The position numbers and the translations under genes are program-made. Of a stretch of 22,808 nt of DNA, positions 15,367-22,808 are shown piece by piece. Source of the stretch: SIG644 sp045613985 (GTDB taxonomy: Bacteria; Bacillota; Clostridia; Oscillospirales; CAG-272); contig JAZLCA010000073.1 in assembly GCA_045613985.1 (NCBI GenBank), positions 1 to 22,808 of the forward strand, read 5' to 3'. A model generated the notes under the pieces. The model was not told where the DNA came from and did not search any database. It saw nothing but the letters and a program-made list of their open reading frames with translations. The stretch's first letter is position 1, and each line of letters begins with the position of its first letter.

Positions 15367-15411
15367 ATATAGGTTATGAACATTATTTACTGACAGTAAA
15401 GGAAAAATAAA

Positions 15412-17163
15412 ATGCTGAACATTAAAGCGACTATCGCACAAAAAATTCTTGAATGTATCCATACCATTTCTCCCGACGTGGATATGGATGCCGCTTCCAT
15501 CGCAGGCTGGTTGGAATATCCCCCCGATCTGTCGATGGGCGATCTGGCGTTTCCTTGCTTCCGTTTGAGCAAGACGTTGCGTCGCGCTCCCGTGCAGATT
15601 GCTTCCGCCATCGCAGAAAAGCTGAACGGTGGATGCGAGTACATCGATCACGCCGAAAACCTCAACGGATATCTGAACCTGACGCTGTCCGCGTCGGCCC
15701 TGACCGCTCACGTCCTGCCCGAAATTCTCGAGAAGGGCGAAAAATACGGCGCGCCTATCTTTGGTGAAGGCAAGACGGTGGTGCTGGATTACTCCTCGCC
15801 CAACGTCGCCAAGCCCTTCCATATCGGCCACCTCGGCACGACTGTCATCGGCCACTCGCTCAAAAAGCTGCACGAGTTTGCGGGTTATAAGTGCGTCGGC
15901 ATCAACTACCTCGGTGACTGGGGTACCCAGTTCGGCAAGCTTATCGTGGCCTACCGTCGTTGGGGCAACCGCGAGATGATCGAACAGGGCGGCGTTGATA
16001 AGCTGGTTGAGCTGTACGTTAAGGTCAATAACGCCATTTCGGGCAACGAAGCCGAGGGTATCGCTCCCGATACTGCCATGGCTGACGAGGCCCGCGCCGA
16101 ATTCCATAAGTTGGAAATGGGTGACGAGGAAAATCTGGCACTGTGGAAGTGGTTCGTTGAGATCAGTCTTAAGGAATACGAGCAGACCTACCGTCAGCTC
16201 GGTATCACCTTTGATTCTTACAAGGGCGAGAGCTTCTACACCGACAAAATGCCTGCGCAGGTGCAAAAGCTGCGCGATATGGGTCTGATGCAGATCAGCG
16301 ACGGTGCCAGCATCGTCGATCTGGAGCAATACGGAATGCCGCCTTGCCTGATCCTCAAGCGCGACGGCTCGACGCTGTATCCCACCCGCGATATCGCTGC
16401 CGCCGTTTACCGTAAGAATGAATATAGTTTCGATAAGGCCATTTACGTCACCGCTGCCGCCCAGAGCTTGCACTTTGCTCAGTGGTTCAAGGTGGTCGAG
16501 CTGATGGGCTACGACTGGTACGATCAGCTGGTCCACGTCCCCTACGGTATGGTTAGCATTAACGGTGCAAAGCTGGCAACGAGAACGGGCAACGTCGTGC
16601 TTCTGCGCGATCTGTTTGCAGCCGCCATCGAAAAGGTTCGTCAGATCATGGACGAAAAGAACCCGAACCTGGAAAATAAGGACGAGGCCGCTGAGGCCGT
16701 CGGCGTGGGCGCCATCGTCTTCTACTACCTGACCAACAACCGCATCAAGGATATTAACTTCAACATGGAGGATGCTCTGAGCTACGACGGTAACACGGGC
16801 CCCTACGTTCAGTACACCTATGCACGTACCTGCTCCATCGTCCGCCGTGCAACCGAGGCGGGGGTGACGGTCCAGGGCGATCTGGGTACGGTGACCGAGC
16901 CTCAGGAGAAGGAGCTTCTCAAGGCACTGTCTCGTTTTGGCGAGTGCGTTGTGAGTGCTATCCGCGACTACGAGCCCAGCGAGATCACTCGCTACATTCT
17001 CGACGTGGCTGCTGCCTTCAACCGCTTCTATCACGATTGCCCCATCCTCTCTGCCGAGGACGAGAGCGTGCGCAAATTGCGTCTGGCTCTCACCGCCGCC
17101 ACAAACACGGTATTGGGCAACGCGTTTGAACTCATCTGCCTGCGCAAGATTGAGCAGATCTGA
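15412..17163 (+). CDS. argS: Arginyl-tRNA synthetase
   Basis: A 583-residue class I aminoacyl-tRNA synthetase. An N-terminal additional domain (about 1-110, with DLSMGDLAFPCFRLSK) precedes the Rossmann core with SSPNVAKPFHIGHLGTT, where HIGH is 137-140. The second catalytic motif is KLATR (387-391) in the usual GxKLxTRxGN context, a variant of KMSKS. The C-terminal DALR anticodon-binding domain (YTYARTCSIVRR through ICLRKIEQI) is complete. ATG 15412 is preceded by AAAGGA with an 8-nt gap. It has its own promoter. No terminator was seen after it, so yebC and the rhamnosidase gene may be read from the same promoter. Confidence 0.96.
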   Translation: MLNIKATIAQKILECIHTISPDVDMDAASIAGWLEYPPDLSMGDLAFPCFRLSKTLRRAPVQIASAIAEKLNGGCEYIDHAENLNGYLNLTLSASALTAHVLPEILEKGEKYGAPIFGEGKTVVLDYSSPNVAKPFHIGHLGTTVIGHSLKKLHEFAGYKCVGINYLGDWGTQFGKLIVAYRRWGNREMIEQGGVDKLVELYVKVNNAISGNEAEGIAPDTAMADEARAEFHKLEMGDEENLALWKWFVEISLKEYEQTYRQLGITFDSYKGESFYTDKMPAQVQKLRDMGLMQISDGASIVDLEQYGMPPCLILKRDGSTLYPTRDIAAAVYRKNEYSFDKAIYVTAAAQSLHFAQWFKVVELMGYDWYDQLVHVPYGMVSINGAKLATRTGNVVLLRDLFAAAIEKVRQIMDEKNPNLENKDEAAEAVGVGAIVFYYLTNNRIKDINFNMEDALSYDGNTGPYVQYTYARTCSIVRRATEAGVTVQGDLGTVTEPQEKELLKALSRFGECVVSAIRDYEPSEITRYILDVAAAFNRFYHDCPILSAEDESVRKLRLALTAATNTVLGNAFELICLRKIEQI

Positions 17164-17202
17164 TCCAGTTAAAATTTTATTGATATAAACGAGGTATAAA
17201 AT

Positions 17203-17934
17203 ATGTCCGGACATAGCAAATGGGCGAATATCAAGCACAAGAAAGAAAAAACCGACGCACAAAAAGCGAAAATTTTCACCAAGATCGGTAAAGAAATCAC
17301 TGTGGCCGTTAAGATGGGCGGCGGCGACCCCAACTCCAACTCCAAGCTGCGCGATCTGATCGCCAAGGCAAAATCCAACAACGTTCCCAACGATAACATC
17401 GAGCGTTGCATCAAGAAGGCCATGGGCGCGCAGGACGTCAATTACGAGGAGATCGTGTACGAGGGCTACGGCCCCGCAGGCGTTGCCGTCATCGTCGAGA
17501 CCACGACCGACAACCGCAACCGCACCGCAGGCGAGGTTCGCCACTACTTTGATAAATTCGGCGGTAACATGGGCCAGACGGGCTGCGTCAGCTACATGTT
17601 CGAGTCCAAGGGTATGATCATCATCGAGGACGAAGATGAGGAGATCGACGAGGACGTTCTGATGGAAAAGGCACTCGAAGCAGGTGCGGAGGATTTCGCC
17701 GGCGAGAACAACGTTTACGAGATCACCACCGACGTTGACGACGTTTACGCGATCAAGGAGGCTCTTGAGACCGCAGGCTACAAGATCACCTCGGCCGAGC
17801 AGACCAAGCTGCCCAATACCTACGTTGAGCTGACGAGCGAGGACGACATCAAGCATATGTCGCTTCTGCTGGAATATCTGGATGACAACGACGACGTCAT
17901 TAACGTCTACCACAACTGGGAGAACGAGCAGTAA
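17203..17934 (+). CDS. yebC: YebC/PmpR family regulatory/translation factor
   Basis: A 243-residue protein of the YebC/PmpR family. Members have been described as transcriptional regulators, and some as factors that relieve ribosome stalling at proline-rich sequences. The N-terminal SGHSKWANIKHKKEKTD, GKEITVAVKMGGGDPNSNSKLR and the DNRNRTAGEVRHYFDKFGGNMG region are strongly conserved. The C-terminal domain is acidic, as usual. Length is normal. ATG 17203 is preceded by ACGAGG with an 8-nt gap and lies 39 nt after argS, consistent with co-transcription. Confidence 0.95.
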   Translation: MSGHSKWANIKHKKEKTDAQKAKIFTKIGKEITVAVKMGGGDPNSNSKLRDLIAKAKSNNVPNDNIERCIKKAMGAQDVNYEEIVYEGYGPAGVAVIVETTTDNRNRTAGEVRHYFDKFGGNMGQTGCVSYMFESKGMIIIEDEDEEIDEDVLMEKALEAGAEDFAGENNVYEITTDVDDVYAIKEALETAGYKITSAEQTKLPNTYVELTSEDDIKHMSLLLEYLDDNDDVINVYHNWENEQ

Positions 17935-17967
17935 TAGACTACCCATATAAACGAAGGGAGTTATCAA

Positions 17968-20181
17968 ATGAAGACAGATATCAATTCGGCCATTCGCAAA
18001 GCTGTTTGGATTCTGTGCCCAAAAGAGATCGACTCTCCTATCATCAGCCGAAGCTTCCGTGTTTTCACGGAGGCTTCGGCTGTTGTTGCTTTGAGCTCTT
18101 TGGGCTTTTTCAAATTATACGTCAACGGCCATGCCGTAGGGGATGAATTCTTTCGTCCGTCAAACAGCATCATTCATGCGCGGAATTCCGAGACGTGGAT
18201 CTATCCCATCCGTGATACCTTTACCTATCGCGCGTATTACACCACCGTCGATATCACTCCTTGGTTGCGAAAAGGCGAGAATACGCTGCAGATCGCGTTG
18301 GGCAATGGCTGGTACCGTCAAACCGAGCGTGTAGCCGAAGGAAATATGGCGTTTGGCGAACGACTGGGCGCGATCTATGCTCTTGTGCTGGAGCAGGGTG
18401 GGGAAGAAATCGTCCTCTGTTCCGACGGAAGTGAAACCTGCCGCGCTTGTGCGATCGTATATAATCAATTGTTTTACGGCGAGGTTTACGATGCACGGCG
18501 CGAGGGGGCGGAATCGGAGGGGGTTACGGTCGAAGTTACGGATCTCCCTGATACGATTCTGTCCCCCGAGGACGCGCCTGCCGATCGTATCGTGCGGCGT
18601 CTGTCGCCTGCGTTACTGTTCGATTATGGGGACAGGAAAATATATGATGCCGGTGAAAACGTCAGCGGCCTCGTTTCTTTGCGACTACACGGAGCGACGG
18701 GAGAGCAGGTGCGTATTCGCTTTGCCGAGAATCTTAGTAAGGGAGAATTGTCCTTCGATACGACGGGGGGCGGCCACAGAAGCCCCGACGGAAAGCCCCA
18801 GATTATGCAAGATATCTGTATTTGCGACGGCGAGAAACGTGAGTTCATGCCAAGCTTTGTGTGGCATGCTTTTCGCTATTTTGAGATCATTGGTCCCGCA
18901 GAACCGATGTTTGTAGCCGTAATCCATAGCGATACCCCGATCACCTCATCTTTTCACAGCAGTTCACCCGAATTGAATTGGTTGTACGATGCTTTTGTGC
19001 GTACGCAGCTAAATAATATGCACGGCGGTGTGCCCTCGGATTGCCCGCACAGAGAGCGTCTGGGCTACACGGGGGACGGTCAGGTCTGCGCCCGCGCGGC
19101 AATGACCATGCTGGACAGCCGCACTTTTTATCGCAAATGGATCAGAGATATTTTTGATTCTCAGGACCGGGTGACCGGGCACGTGAACCATACGGCCCCT
19201 TTTGCAGGAGGCGGCGGAGGACCGGGTGGCTGGGGCTGTGCGGCGATCATTGTGCCGTATCAGTATTATAAAACCTACGGAGACACGGATTTAGTGGTTG
19301 AATATTACGACCGAATGAAGCAATGGATCCGCTATCTGCTCACCCGCACCGAGCAGGGGCTTGTCGTGCGGGAGGAGGAGGGCGGATGGTGTTTGGGGGA
19401 CTGGTGTACTCTGGAAAAAACCGAAATTCCCATCCCGCTTGTCAACACTTGTTATCTGATCAAATCGTTACGGTATCTTGAGGAAATGGCCGCCGCCATC
19501 GGTAAAGCGGAGGATATCTTGGCCTTTGCAGATATTCGCAAGGCAGCGGAAGATGCCGTGCGAGCGACGTATTTCGATGCCGCCACCGGCAGTTTTGCCG
19601 ACGGAATTCAAGGCGCGGACGCCTTCGCGCTTTGGGCAGAACTGGGCGACGAGCGAACGATGAGCGCGCTGGTCGAAAAGTACAAGCAACTCGGTCATTT
19701 TGATACGGGATTTTTGTGTACCGAGATTCTTTGCGGTCTTCTCTTGGAAAACGGAGCAGAGGACGTAGCTTTTTCGTTGCTGACCTCGCACGAGAAGGGT
19801 TCGTTCGGCTACATGATGGATCGCGGCGCAACGACTATTTGGGAGCAATGGGATGGCGGGGGATCGCATGATCATCCCATGTTTGGAGCTTCGGCAGGAC
19901 ACCTGATTTCATCGTTGCTCGGCATCGGGCAGAAAGAAGCTTCCGCCGGTTATAAGGAACTCGTGATCGCACCCAAAACGCCGATGGGTCTTGCCTATGC
20001 CCGGGGAAGCGTGCCGCTCCCAATCGGAGAGGTTGGGGTGGCTTGGGAGAGAATCGCATCCGCTGTGCATTTTGCGATAAACTTGCCTGAAAACTGTGAG
20101 TGTGATTTTGTATATGCGGATAAATGCGTCCGACTCTCTGATGGGAATCATTCCATAATTGTCTCGACCGGCAACTCATGA
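17968..20181 (+). CDS. Alpha-L-rhamnosidase, GH78 family
   Basis: A 737-residue glycoside hydrolase predicted to release terminal alpha-L-rhamnose from plant glycosides or polysaccharides. A beta-rich N-terminal part (KLYVNGHAVGDEFFRP at 49-64, VDITPWLRKGENTL at 94-107, GNGWY) is typical of GH78 accessory domains. The (alpha/alpha)6 barrel holds the acidic motif SDCPHRERLGYTGD (357-370) and TTIWEQW (622-628), with Glu626 as the likely base. The DHPMFGA segment (635-641) is the usual HPMFG signature. It lacks a signal peptide, so it should act inside the cell on imported oligosaccharides or glycosides. It is shorter than many GH78 proteins (900-1000 residues). ATG 17968 follows AAGGGAG with a 7-nt gap. 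No transporter or rhamnose catabolism gene is visible nearby. Confidence 0.92.
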   Translation: MKTDINSAIRKAVWILCPKEIDSPIISRSFRVFTEASAVVALSSLGFFKLYVNGHAVGDEFFRPSNSIIHARNSETWIYPIRDTFTYRAYYTTVDITPWLRKGENTLQIALGNGWYRQTERVAEGNMAFGERLGAIYALVLEQGGEEIVLCSDGSETCRACAIVYNQLFYGEVYDARREGAESEGVTVEVTDLPDTILSPEDAPADRIVRRLSPALLFDYGDRKIYDAGENVSGLVSLRLHGATGEQVRIRFAENLSKGELSFDTTGGGHRSPDGKPQIMQDICICDGEKREFMPSFVWHAFRYFEIIGPAEPMFVAVIHSDTPITSSFHSSSPELNWLYDAFVRTQLNNMHGGVPSDCPHRERLGYTGDGQVCARAAMTMLDSRTFYRKWIRDIFDSQDRVTGHVNHTAPFAGGGGGPGGWGCAAIIVPYQYYKTYGDTDLVVEYYDRMKQWIRYLLTRTEQGLVVREEEGGWCLGDWCTLEKTEIPIPLVNTCYLIKSLRYLEEMAAAIGKAEDILAFADIRKAAEDAVRATYFDAATGSFADGIQGADAFALWAELGDERTMSALVEKYKQLGHFDTGFLCTEILCGLLLENGAEDVAFSLLTSHEKGSFGYMMDRGATTIWEQWDGGGSHDHPMFGASAGHLISSLLGIGQKEASAGYKELVIAPKTPMGLAYARGSVPLPIGEVGVAWERIASAVHFAINLPENCECDFVYADKCVRLSDGNHSIIVSTGNS

Positions 20182-20188
20182 TATGACA

Positions 20189-20230
20189 TAAAAAGCCGAC
20201 AGATTTCACTTGAAATCTGTCGGCTTTTTA
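20189..20230. terminator. Bidirectional intrinsic terminator between the rhamnosidase and epimerase genes
   Basis: A perfect stem of 19-20 bp closes a 2-nt centre (20209-20210), with A5 on the left and T5 on the right edge of the stem. It serves both convergent genes and lies 8 nt after the rhamnosidase stop and 5 nt after the epimerase stop. Confidence 0.95.
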
Positions 20231-20234
20231 TCAA

Positions 20235-21116
20235 TTACTTATGAATCACAATATCCATGCCAAACTCGGCCGTTTTACCGGGCTCAAGTCTGTTCATGTA
20301 CTTCTTGGTTGCCATATCGTCGACGATGCCGTCATCCGAGGGCAGACCGTTCCAGGGCTCGATGCACAGATAGGGCGCATCGGTGCGGGGCTTGTGCCAC
20401 AGTCCCAGATAAGGCATATTGGTGTAGGATACCGTGACGGCCTTGGTTGTCTTGTCCGACTTGAGCGTGACCTCATTTGCCATGTCGCGAAGGAAGATGG
20501 CGTCATTGTCGAACATATCGTGGTGCAGATGATAGGTCGTGCCGTTCTCCAGCGGGAACAGTTCAGTTTCGTCCGTCATAAAGCAACGCTCGGTCAGGAT
20601 CAGCTTGCGAGCCGGCGTCTTTTCGGCAAACTCGATGTAGTAGTCCGAGAAATCGGTGCCTGCCTCGAGAGGTACGTTGAAGCCGGGGTGACCGCCGATG
20701 CCGAAGGGAAGCACCTCATCGCCGGTGTTCTCGACGACGAAGGAGTGAGTCAGCTTGTTGCCGTCCAGTGCATAGGTCAGCGAGTAACGGAACGCGAAGG
20801 GATACTGGGCGCGGGTGAACTCGTTGTCGGTGTAGGTCAGCGTGATGCTGGTCTCGGTCTTGTTCTCGACCGTCAGATCGACGTCGCGGATAAAGCCGTG
20901 AATGGTCATGTCGTAGCTCTTGCCCTCGTGGGTGTAGCGGCCCTCGACAAGTCGGCCGCAGATGGGGAAGAGCAGAATGGCCTGGCCCGTCCAATAGCGT
21001 TCGTCGCCCTGCCACAGATATTCGGTACCGGTTGTTTTTTCAATGATGGAATTGAGCTCTGCACCGTGGTCGTTGATGACGACGCGCAGCTGCTCGTTTT
21101 CGAGAATGTGCTTCAT
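20235..21116 (-). CDS. Aldose 1-epimerase family protein (LacX/YeaD-like)
   Basis: A 293-residue beta-sandwich protein of the aldose epimerase superfamily, probably interconverting anomers of a sugar or sugar phosphate. Diagnostic segments are GAELNSI (18-24), LLFPICGRL (48-56), MTIHGFIRD (70-78), FGIGGHPGFNVPL (138-150) and CIEPWNGLPS, which supplies the catalytic Glu. Length fits the LacX group rather than GalM proper. The ATG at 21116 is preceded by AAGGAGG with a 5-nt gap. It has its own promoter at 21165-21193 and a shared terminator. Convergence with the rhamnosidase gene makes a joint role in sugar use possible, but this is inference. Confidence 0.93.
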   Translation of the reverse strand: MKHILENEQLRVVINDHGAELNSIIEKTTGTEYLWQGDERYWTGQAILLFPICGRLVEGRYTHEGKSYDMTIHGFIRDVDLTVENKTETSITLTYTDNEFTRAQYPFAFRYSLTYALDGNKLTHSFVVENTGDEVLPFGIGGHPGFNVPLEAGTDFSDYYIEFAEKTPARKLILTERCFMTDETELFPLENGTTYHLHHDMFDNDAIFLRDMANEVTLKSDKTTKAVTVSYTNMPYLGLWHKPRTDAPYLCIEPWNGLPSDDGIVDDMATKKYMNRLEPGKTAEFGMDIVIHK

Positions 21117-21134
21117 GATATCCTCCTTATGTAA

Positions 21135-21150
21135 ATCCGTCTTGTCGGAT
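21135..21150. repeat. Small inverted repeat in the epimerase leader
   Basis: ATCCG (21135-21139) and CGGAT (21146-21150) flank a 6-nt centre, between the epimerase promoter and its ribosome binding site. It may be a weak hairpin or operator. Confidence 0.3.
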
Positions 21151-21164
21151 CTTTCTTCCTTATC

Positions 21165-21193
21165 AGTATATCATACATTTTAGAATAAAGCAA
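21165..21193 (-). promoter_or_regulatory. Sigma-A-type promoter of the epimerase gene
   Basis: On the minus strand TTGCTT (21188-21193) and TATACT (21165-21170) are separated by 17 nt. The leader to the ATG at 21116 is about 40 nt. It overlaps the divergent candidate sporulation promoter. Confidence 0.7.
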
Positions 21194-21211
21194 GTCCCAA
21201 CGGAAATAATA
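21183..21211 (+). promoter_or_regulatory. Candidate sigma-G/sigma-F-type promoter of spoVAD-spoVAE
   Basis: GAATA (21183-21187) and AATAATA (21205-21211) are separated by 17 nt. The Bacillus sigma-G consensus is approximately GHATR with CATWHTA after 17-18 nt, so the -10 matches at six of seven positions. No vegetative promoter was seen for spoVAD, which supports forespore control. Confidence 0.45.
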
Positions 21212-21244
21212 AGCAAAAGAATATTGTGATTTGGGGAGGCTGGA

Positions 21245-22276
21245 ATGAAACACGGCATCATACAACTGAATGCGTCGCTGATCGCGGCAACGAGTGTGGT
21301 AGGATATCTGGAACGGGGCGGTCCGATCGGACAGTGCTTCGATTTTTATGACGACAAAAAGGACGGAGGAGACCGTTTCGGTCAAGACACCTTTGAAAAG
21401 GCGGAAAGTGAAATGCAACGTATGGCACTGAATGGGGCATTGGCTAAAACCGGCTTGCGCGAGGAAAATCTGGATGCTGTTTTTGCGGGCGATCTGCTCA
21501 ATCAATGCACGTCGTCTGCCTATGGCCTTTTGGATTTTGACGTTCCGTACTTCGGTTTGTACGGTGCTTGCTCGACCGCCGCCGAAGGGCTGCTTCTGGC
21601 GGGTACTATGGTTACGCACGGGGTGTTCGACCTTTGCGCTGCCGTGGCTTCCAGCCATAATTGCAGCGCCGAACGGCAGTATCGCACGCCATTGGAATAC
21701 GGTGGTCAGCGCACACCTACCGCTCAGTGGACGGTTACGGGAGCGGGAGCTTTTTTGATCGGAAAGCCGGACACAAAGGCAGTGCGTCTTGCGGCGGGAC
21801 TTCCTGGTATTGCGATCGAGAAGGGTATCACCGACACCAATAATATGGGGGCAGCTATGGCACCCGCGGCGGCGGATACGTTAATTCGTTTTCTGACTGG
21901 AAGTCAGACGGAGCCGAAAGAGTACGACGTCATCGTCACGGGCGACCTCGGTTACGAGGGCGGTGACATTTTCAAGGATCTGTTGCGTATGGAGGGATAT
22001 GATCTGGGAACCCGATATCAGGATTGCGGACAGCTGATTTTCAATCGTCAAACGCAGGATACTCACGCAGGCGGCTCGGGATGCGGATGTTCAGCTGTCG
22101 TTATGGCATCTTATTTTCTGCCTAAACTTTTGCGCGGGGAGATCCGACGCATGATCTTTATGGGAACGGGGGCCATGATGAGCCCTTCCAGTATTCAGCA
22201 AGGGCTGGCCATTCCCGGCATCGCGCACTTGCTGGTACTGGAGAGACCTCAATCAAAGGAAGACGGGGAGAAGTAA
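21245..22276 (+). CDS. spoVAD: Stage V sporulation protein AD
   Basis: A 343-residue thiolase-fold protein. In Bacillus, SpoVAD binds dipicolinic acid and takes part in moving it into and out of the spore core with other SpoVA proteins. The segment FYDDKKDGGDRFGQDTFEKAE (34-54) and YGACSTAAEGLLLAG (106-120) match the family, as does the C-terminal GGSGCGCSAVV region. Length matches SpoVAD (about 340 residues). ATG 21245 is preceded by GGGGAGG (21233-21239) with a 5-nt gap. spoVAC, which usually precedes spoVAD, is not here; a sugar epimerase gene lies divergently upstream instead. The next gene, spoVAE, starts 4 nt after the stop. Confidence 0.96.
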   Translation: MKHGIIQLNASLIAATSVVGYLERGGPIGQCFDFYDDKKDGGDRFGQDTFEKAESEMQRMALNGALAKTGLREENLDAVFAGDLLNQCTSSAYGLLDFDVPYFGLYGACSTAAEGLLLAGTMVTHGVFDLCAAVASSHNCSAERQYRTPLEYGGQRTPTAQWTVTGAGAFLIGKPDTKAVRLAAGLPGIAIEKGITDTNNMGAAMAPAAADTLIRFLTGSQTEPKEYDVIVTGDLGYEGGDIFKDLLRMEGYDLGTRYQDCGQLIFNRQTQDTHAGGSGCGCSAVVMASYFLPKLLRGEIRRMIFMGTGAMMSPSSIQQGLAIPGIAHLLVLERPQSKEDGEK

Positions 22277-22280
22277 TATT

Positions 22281-22649
22281 ATGGAAGGAATTTGGTCTTT
22301 TGTATGGGCGTTTGTGATTGGCGGTGCATGGTGTGTTCTGGCTCAGATTTTGCTGGATAAGACCAAGCTGACACCGGCAAGGATTCTGGTTGGATATGTA
22401 GTTCTCGGTGTTTTCCTCGGGGCCATCGGACTATACGGCCCCTTGGCTGATTTTGCTGGGGCGGGGGCAACCACGCCGTTGACCGGCTTTGGGTATCTGA
22501 TTTCCAAAGGCGTGCGCCAGGCGGTTGACGAAAAGGGATTGCTGGGCGCGCTGACCGGCGGACTGACAGCGGCGGCCGGAGGTACGGCGGCAGCCTTATG
22601 CTTTGGATATCTTGCCGCTTTAATCTTCAAAAGTAAGCCTCGCGGTTGA
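22281..22649 (+). CDS. spoVAE: Stage V sporulation protein AE (SpoVAEb type)
   Basis: A 122-residue small membrane protein of the SpoVAC/SpoVAEb group, part of the inner spore membrane dipicolinate channel. Four hydrophobic segments are visible (about 5-24, 30-50, 57-70 and 85-115). The conserved GAGATTPLTGFGYLISKGVRQAVDEKGLLG-like stretch begins at residue 60 and is the family signature, followed by GGLTAAAGGTAAAL. GGGGAG (22265-22270) lies 10 nt before ATG 22281, and the gene starts 4 nt after spoVAD, so they form one unit. No clear terminator follows. Confidence 0.95.
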   Translation: MEGIWSFVWAFVIGGAWCVLAQILLDKTKLTPARILVGYVVLGVFLGAIGLYGPLADFAGAGATTPLTGFGYLISKGVRQAVDEKGLLGALTGGLTAAAGGTAAALCFGYLAALIFKSKPRG

Positions 22650-22697
22650 TCATTTTTGACAAAATATAAAAAAACGAAAAATATTTCAAAAAAAGTG

Positions 22698-22726
22698 TTG
22701 ACAAAAAGGGGGAGCGGTGATATAAT
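22698..22726 (+). promoter_or_regulatory. Full-consensus sigma-A promoter with A-rich upstream element
   Basis: Perfect TTGACA (22698-22703) and perfect TATAAT (22721-22726) are separated by 17 nt. Positions 22662-22694 upstream are rich in A-tracts, like the UP elements of rRNA promoters. It is the strongest promoter in the window. Confidence 0.93.
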
Positions 22727-22732
22727 AGTCAA

Positions 22733-22808
22733 GCTGTCCGCGAGAGGACGGCATCACTACGAAATGGCGAGCGCGCAAATATTCGGAGAATATTTGCTGA
22801 ACTCACCA
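22733..22808 (+). ncRNA. Structured transcript leader of unknown identity, cut by the window edge
   Basis: Directly after the strong promoter come two stable hairpins: GCTGTCC/GGACGGC (22733-22752, 6-nt loop) and a perfect 10-bp stem (22775-22784 with 22788-22797, GGA loop). No Shine-Dalgarno site is found. The favoured reading is the leader of a stable-RNA operon (rRNA or tRNA); a separate small RNA is possible. The bases GCTGAAC at the end faintly resemble an SRP RNA strand, but the long local hairpins do not fit. An ATG at 22764 opens a frame to the edge (15 codons) and cannot be excluded as a protein start, although it lacks a ribosome binding site. Confidence 0.35.

Noticed and set aside
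15367..15411. T-box riboswitch controlling argS
   Set aside because: The leader from the predicted start is only about 40 nt, far too short for a T-box with specifier and antiterminator stems.
15268..17967. An 899-codon open frame on the minus strand opposite argS and yebC
   Set aside because: It is the antisense shadow of two strongly conserved genes. Its valine- and leucine-rich composition is typical of such shadows.
22771..22808. Identification of the right-edge transcript as SRP RNA from the GCTGAAC...CCA similarity
   Set aside because: The spacing differs by one base from the usual pattern, the diagnostic GGAA tetraloop region lies beyond the edge, and a 10-bp local hairpin in the 5' arm does not fit the SRP fold.

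Overview
The window looks like a chromosomal segment of a Gram-positive, endospore-forming member of the Clostridia, probably a gut or Oscillospirales-like lineage. The evidence is strong GGAGG-type ribosome binding sites, sigma-A promoters with 17-bp spacers, the spore genes spoVAD and spoVAE, the clostridial cluster nusB ... xseA-xseB-ispA-tlyA-nadK-argR-recN, a MEP-pathway ispE, and a lipoprotein with a classical lipobox. No phage, IS element, CRISPR array or complete tRNA/rRNA gene was seen, and no stretch above 300 bases lacks a gene. The species is not identifiable from the sequence alone.

Left part (1-3516, minus strand): one transcription unit starts at a clear promoter (3488-3516) and reads an AI-2E/PerM-family membrane protein, then, through a 4-nt overlap, an unusual protein resembling a chorismate mutase-prephenate dehydratase-ACT P-protein with much of the dehydratase domain missing, then a small TSCPD-domain protein, then the N-terminal part of a phosphoglucomutase/phosphomannomutase cut by the window edge. 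A 251-bp divergent intergenic region with a near-perfect 30-bp A/T palindrome separates it from ispE.

Middle part (3608-14693, plus strand): ispE has its own promoter and is followed by a 631-residue lipoprotein with RHS/YD-like repeats and a strong terminator. A second promoter (6649-6677) starts a nine-gene housekeeping operon: nusB, a TsaD-like paralogue, xseA, xseB, ispA, tlyA, nadK, argR, recN. Its products cover transcription antitermination, DNA repair (exonuclease VII, RecN), isoprenoid synthesis, rRNA methylation, NADP supply and arginine-responsive regulation. Genes commonly found in this cluster in other Firmicutes (folD, dxs, spoIVB) are not at this locus.

Right part (14694-22808): a YbaK/EbsC-type tRNA deacylase, then argS with its own promoter and an overlapping 28-bp dyad, yebC and a compact cytoplasmic GH78 alpha-L-rhamnosidase. 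The rhamnosidase converges with a LacX-like aldose epimerase across a perfect bidirectional terminator. The epimerase is divergent from spoVAD-spoVAE, and the intervening region holds overlapping vegetative and candidate sporulation promoters. The last 110 bases carry a full-consensus promoter with an A-rich upstream element and a structured leader, cut by the window edge. A stable-RNA operon leader is the favoured reading, but it is unproven.

I did not find a clearly new multi-gene system. The best candidates for something undescribed are the truncated P-protein-like gene coupled to a membrane transporter, the TsaD-like paralogue inside the nusB operon, and the unexplained structured transcript at the right edge.
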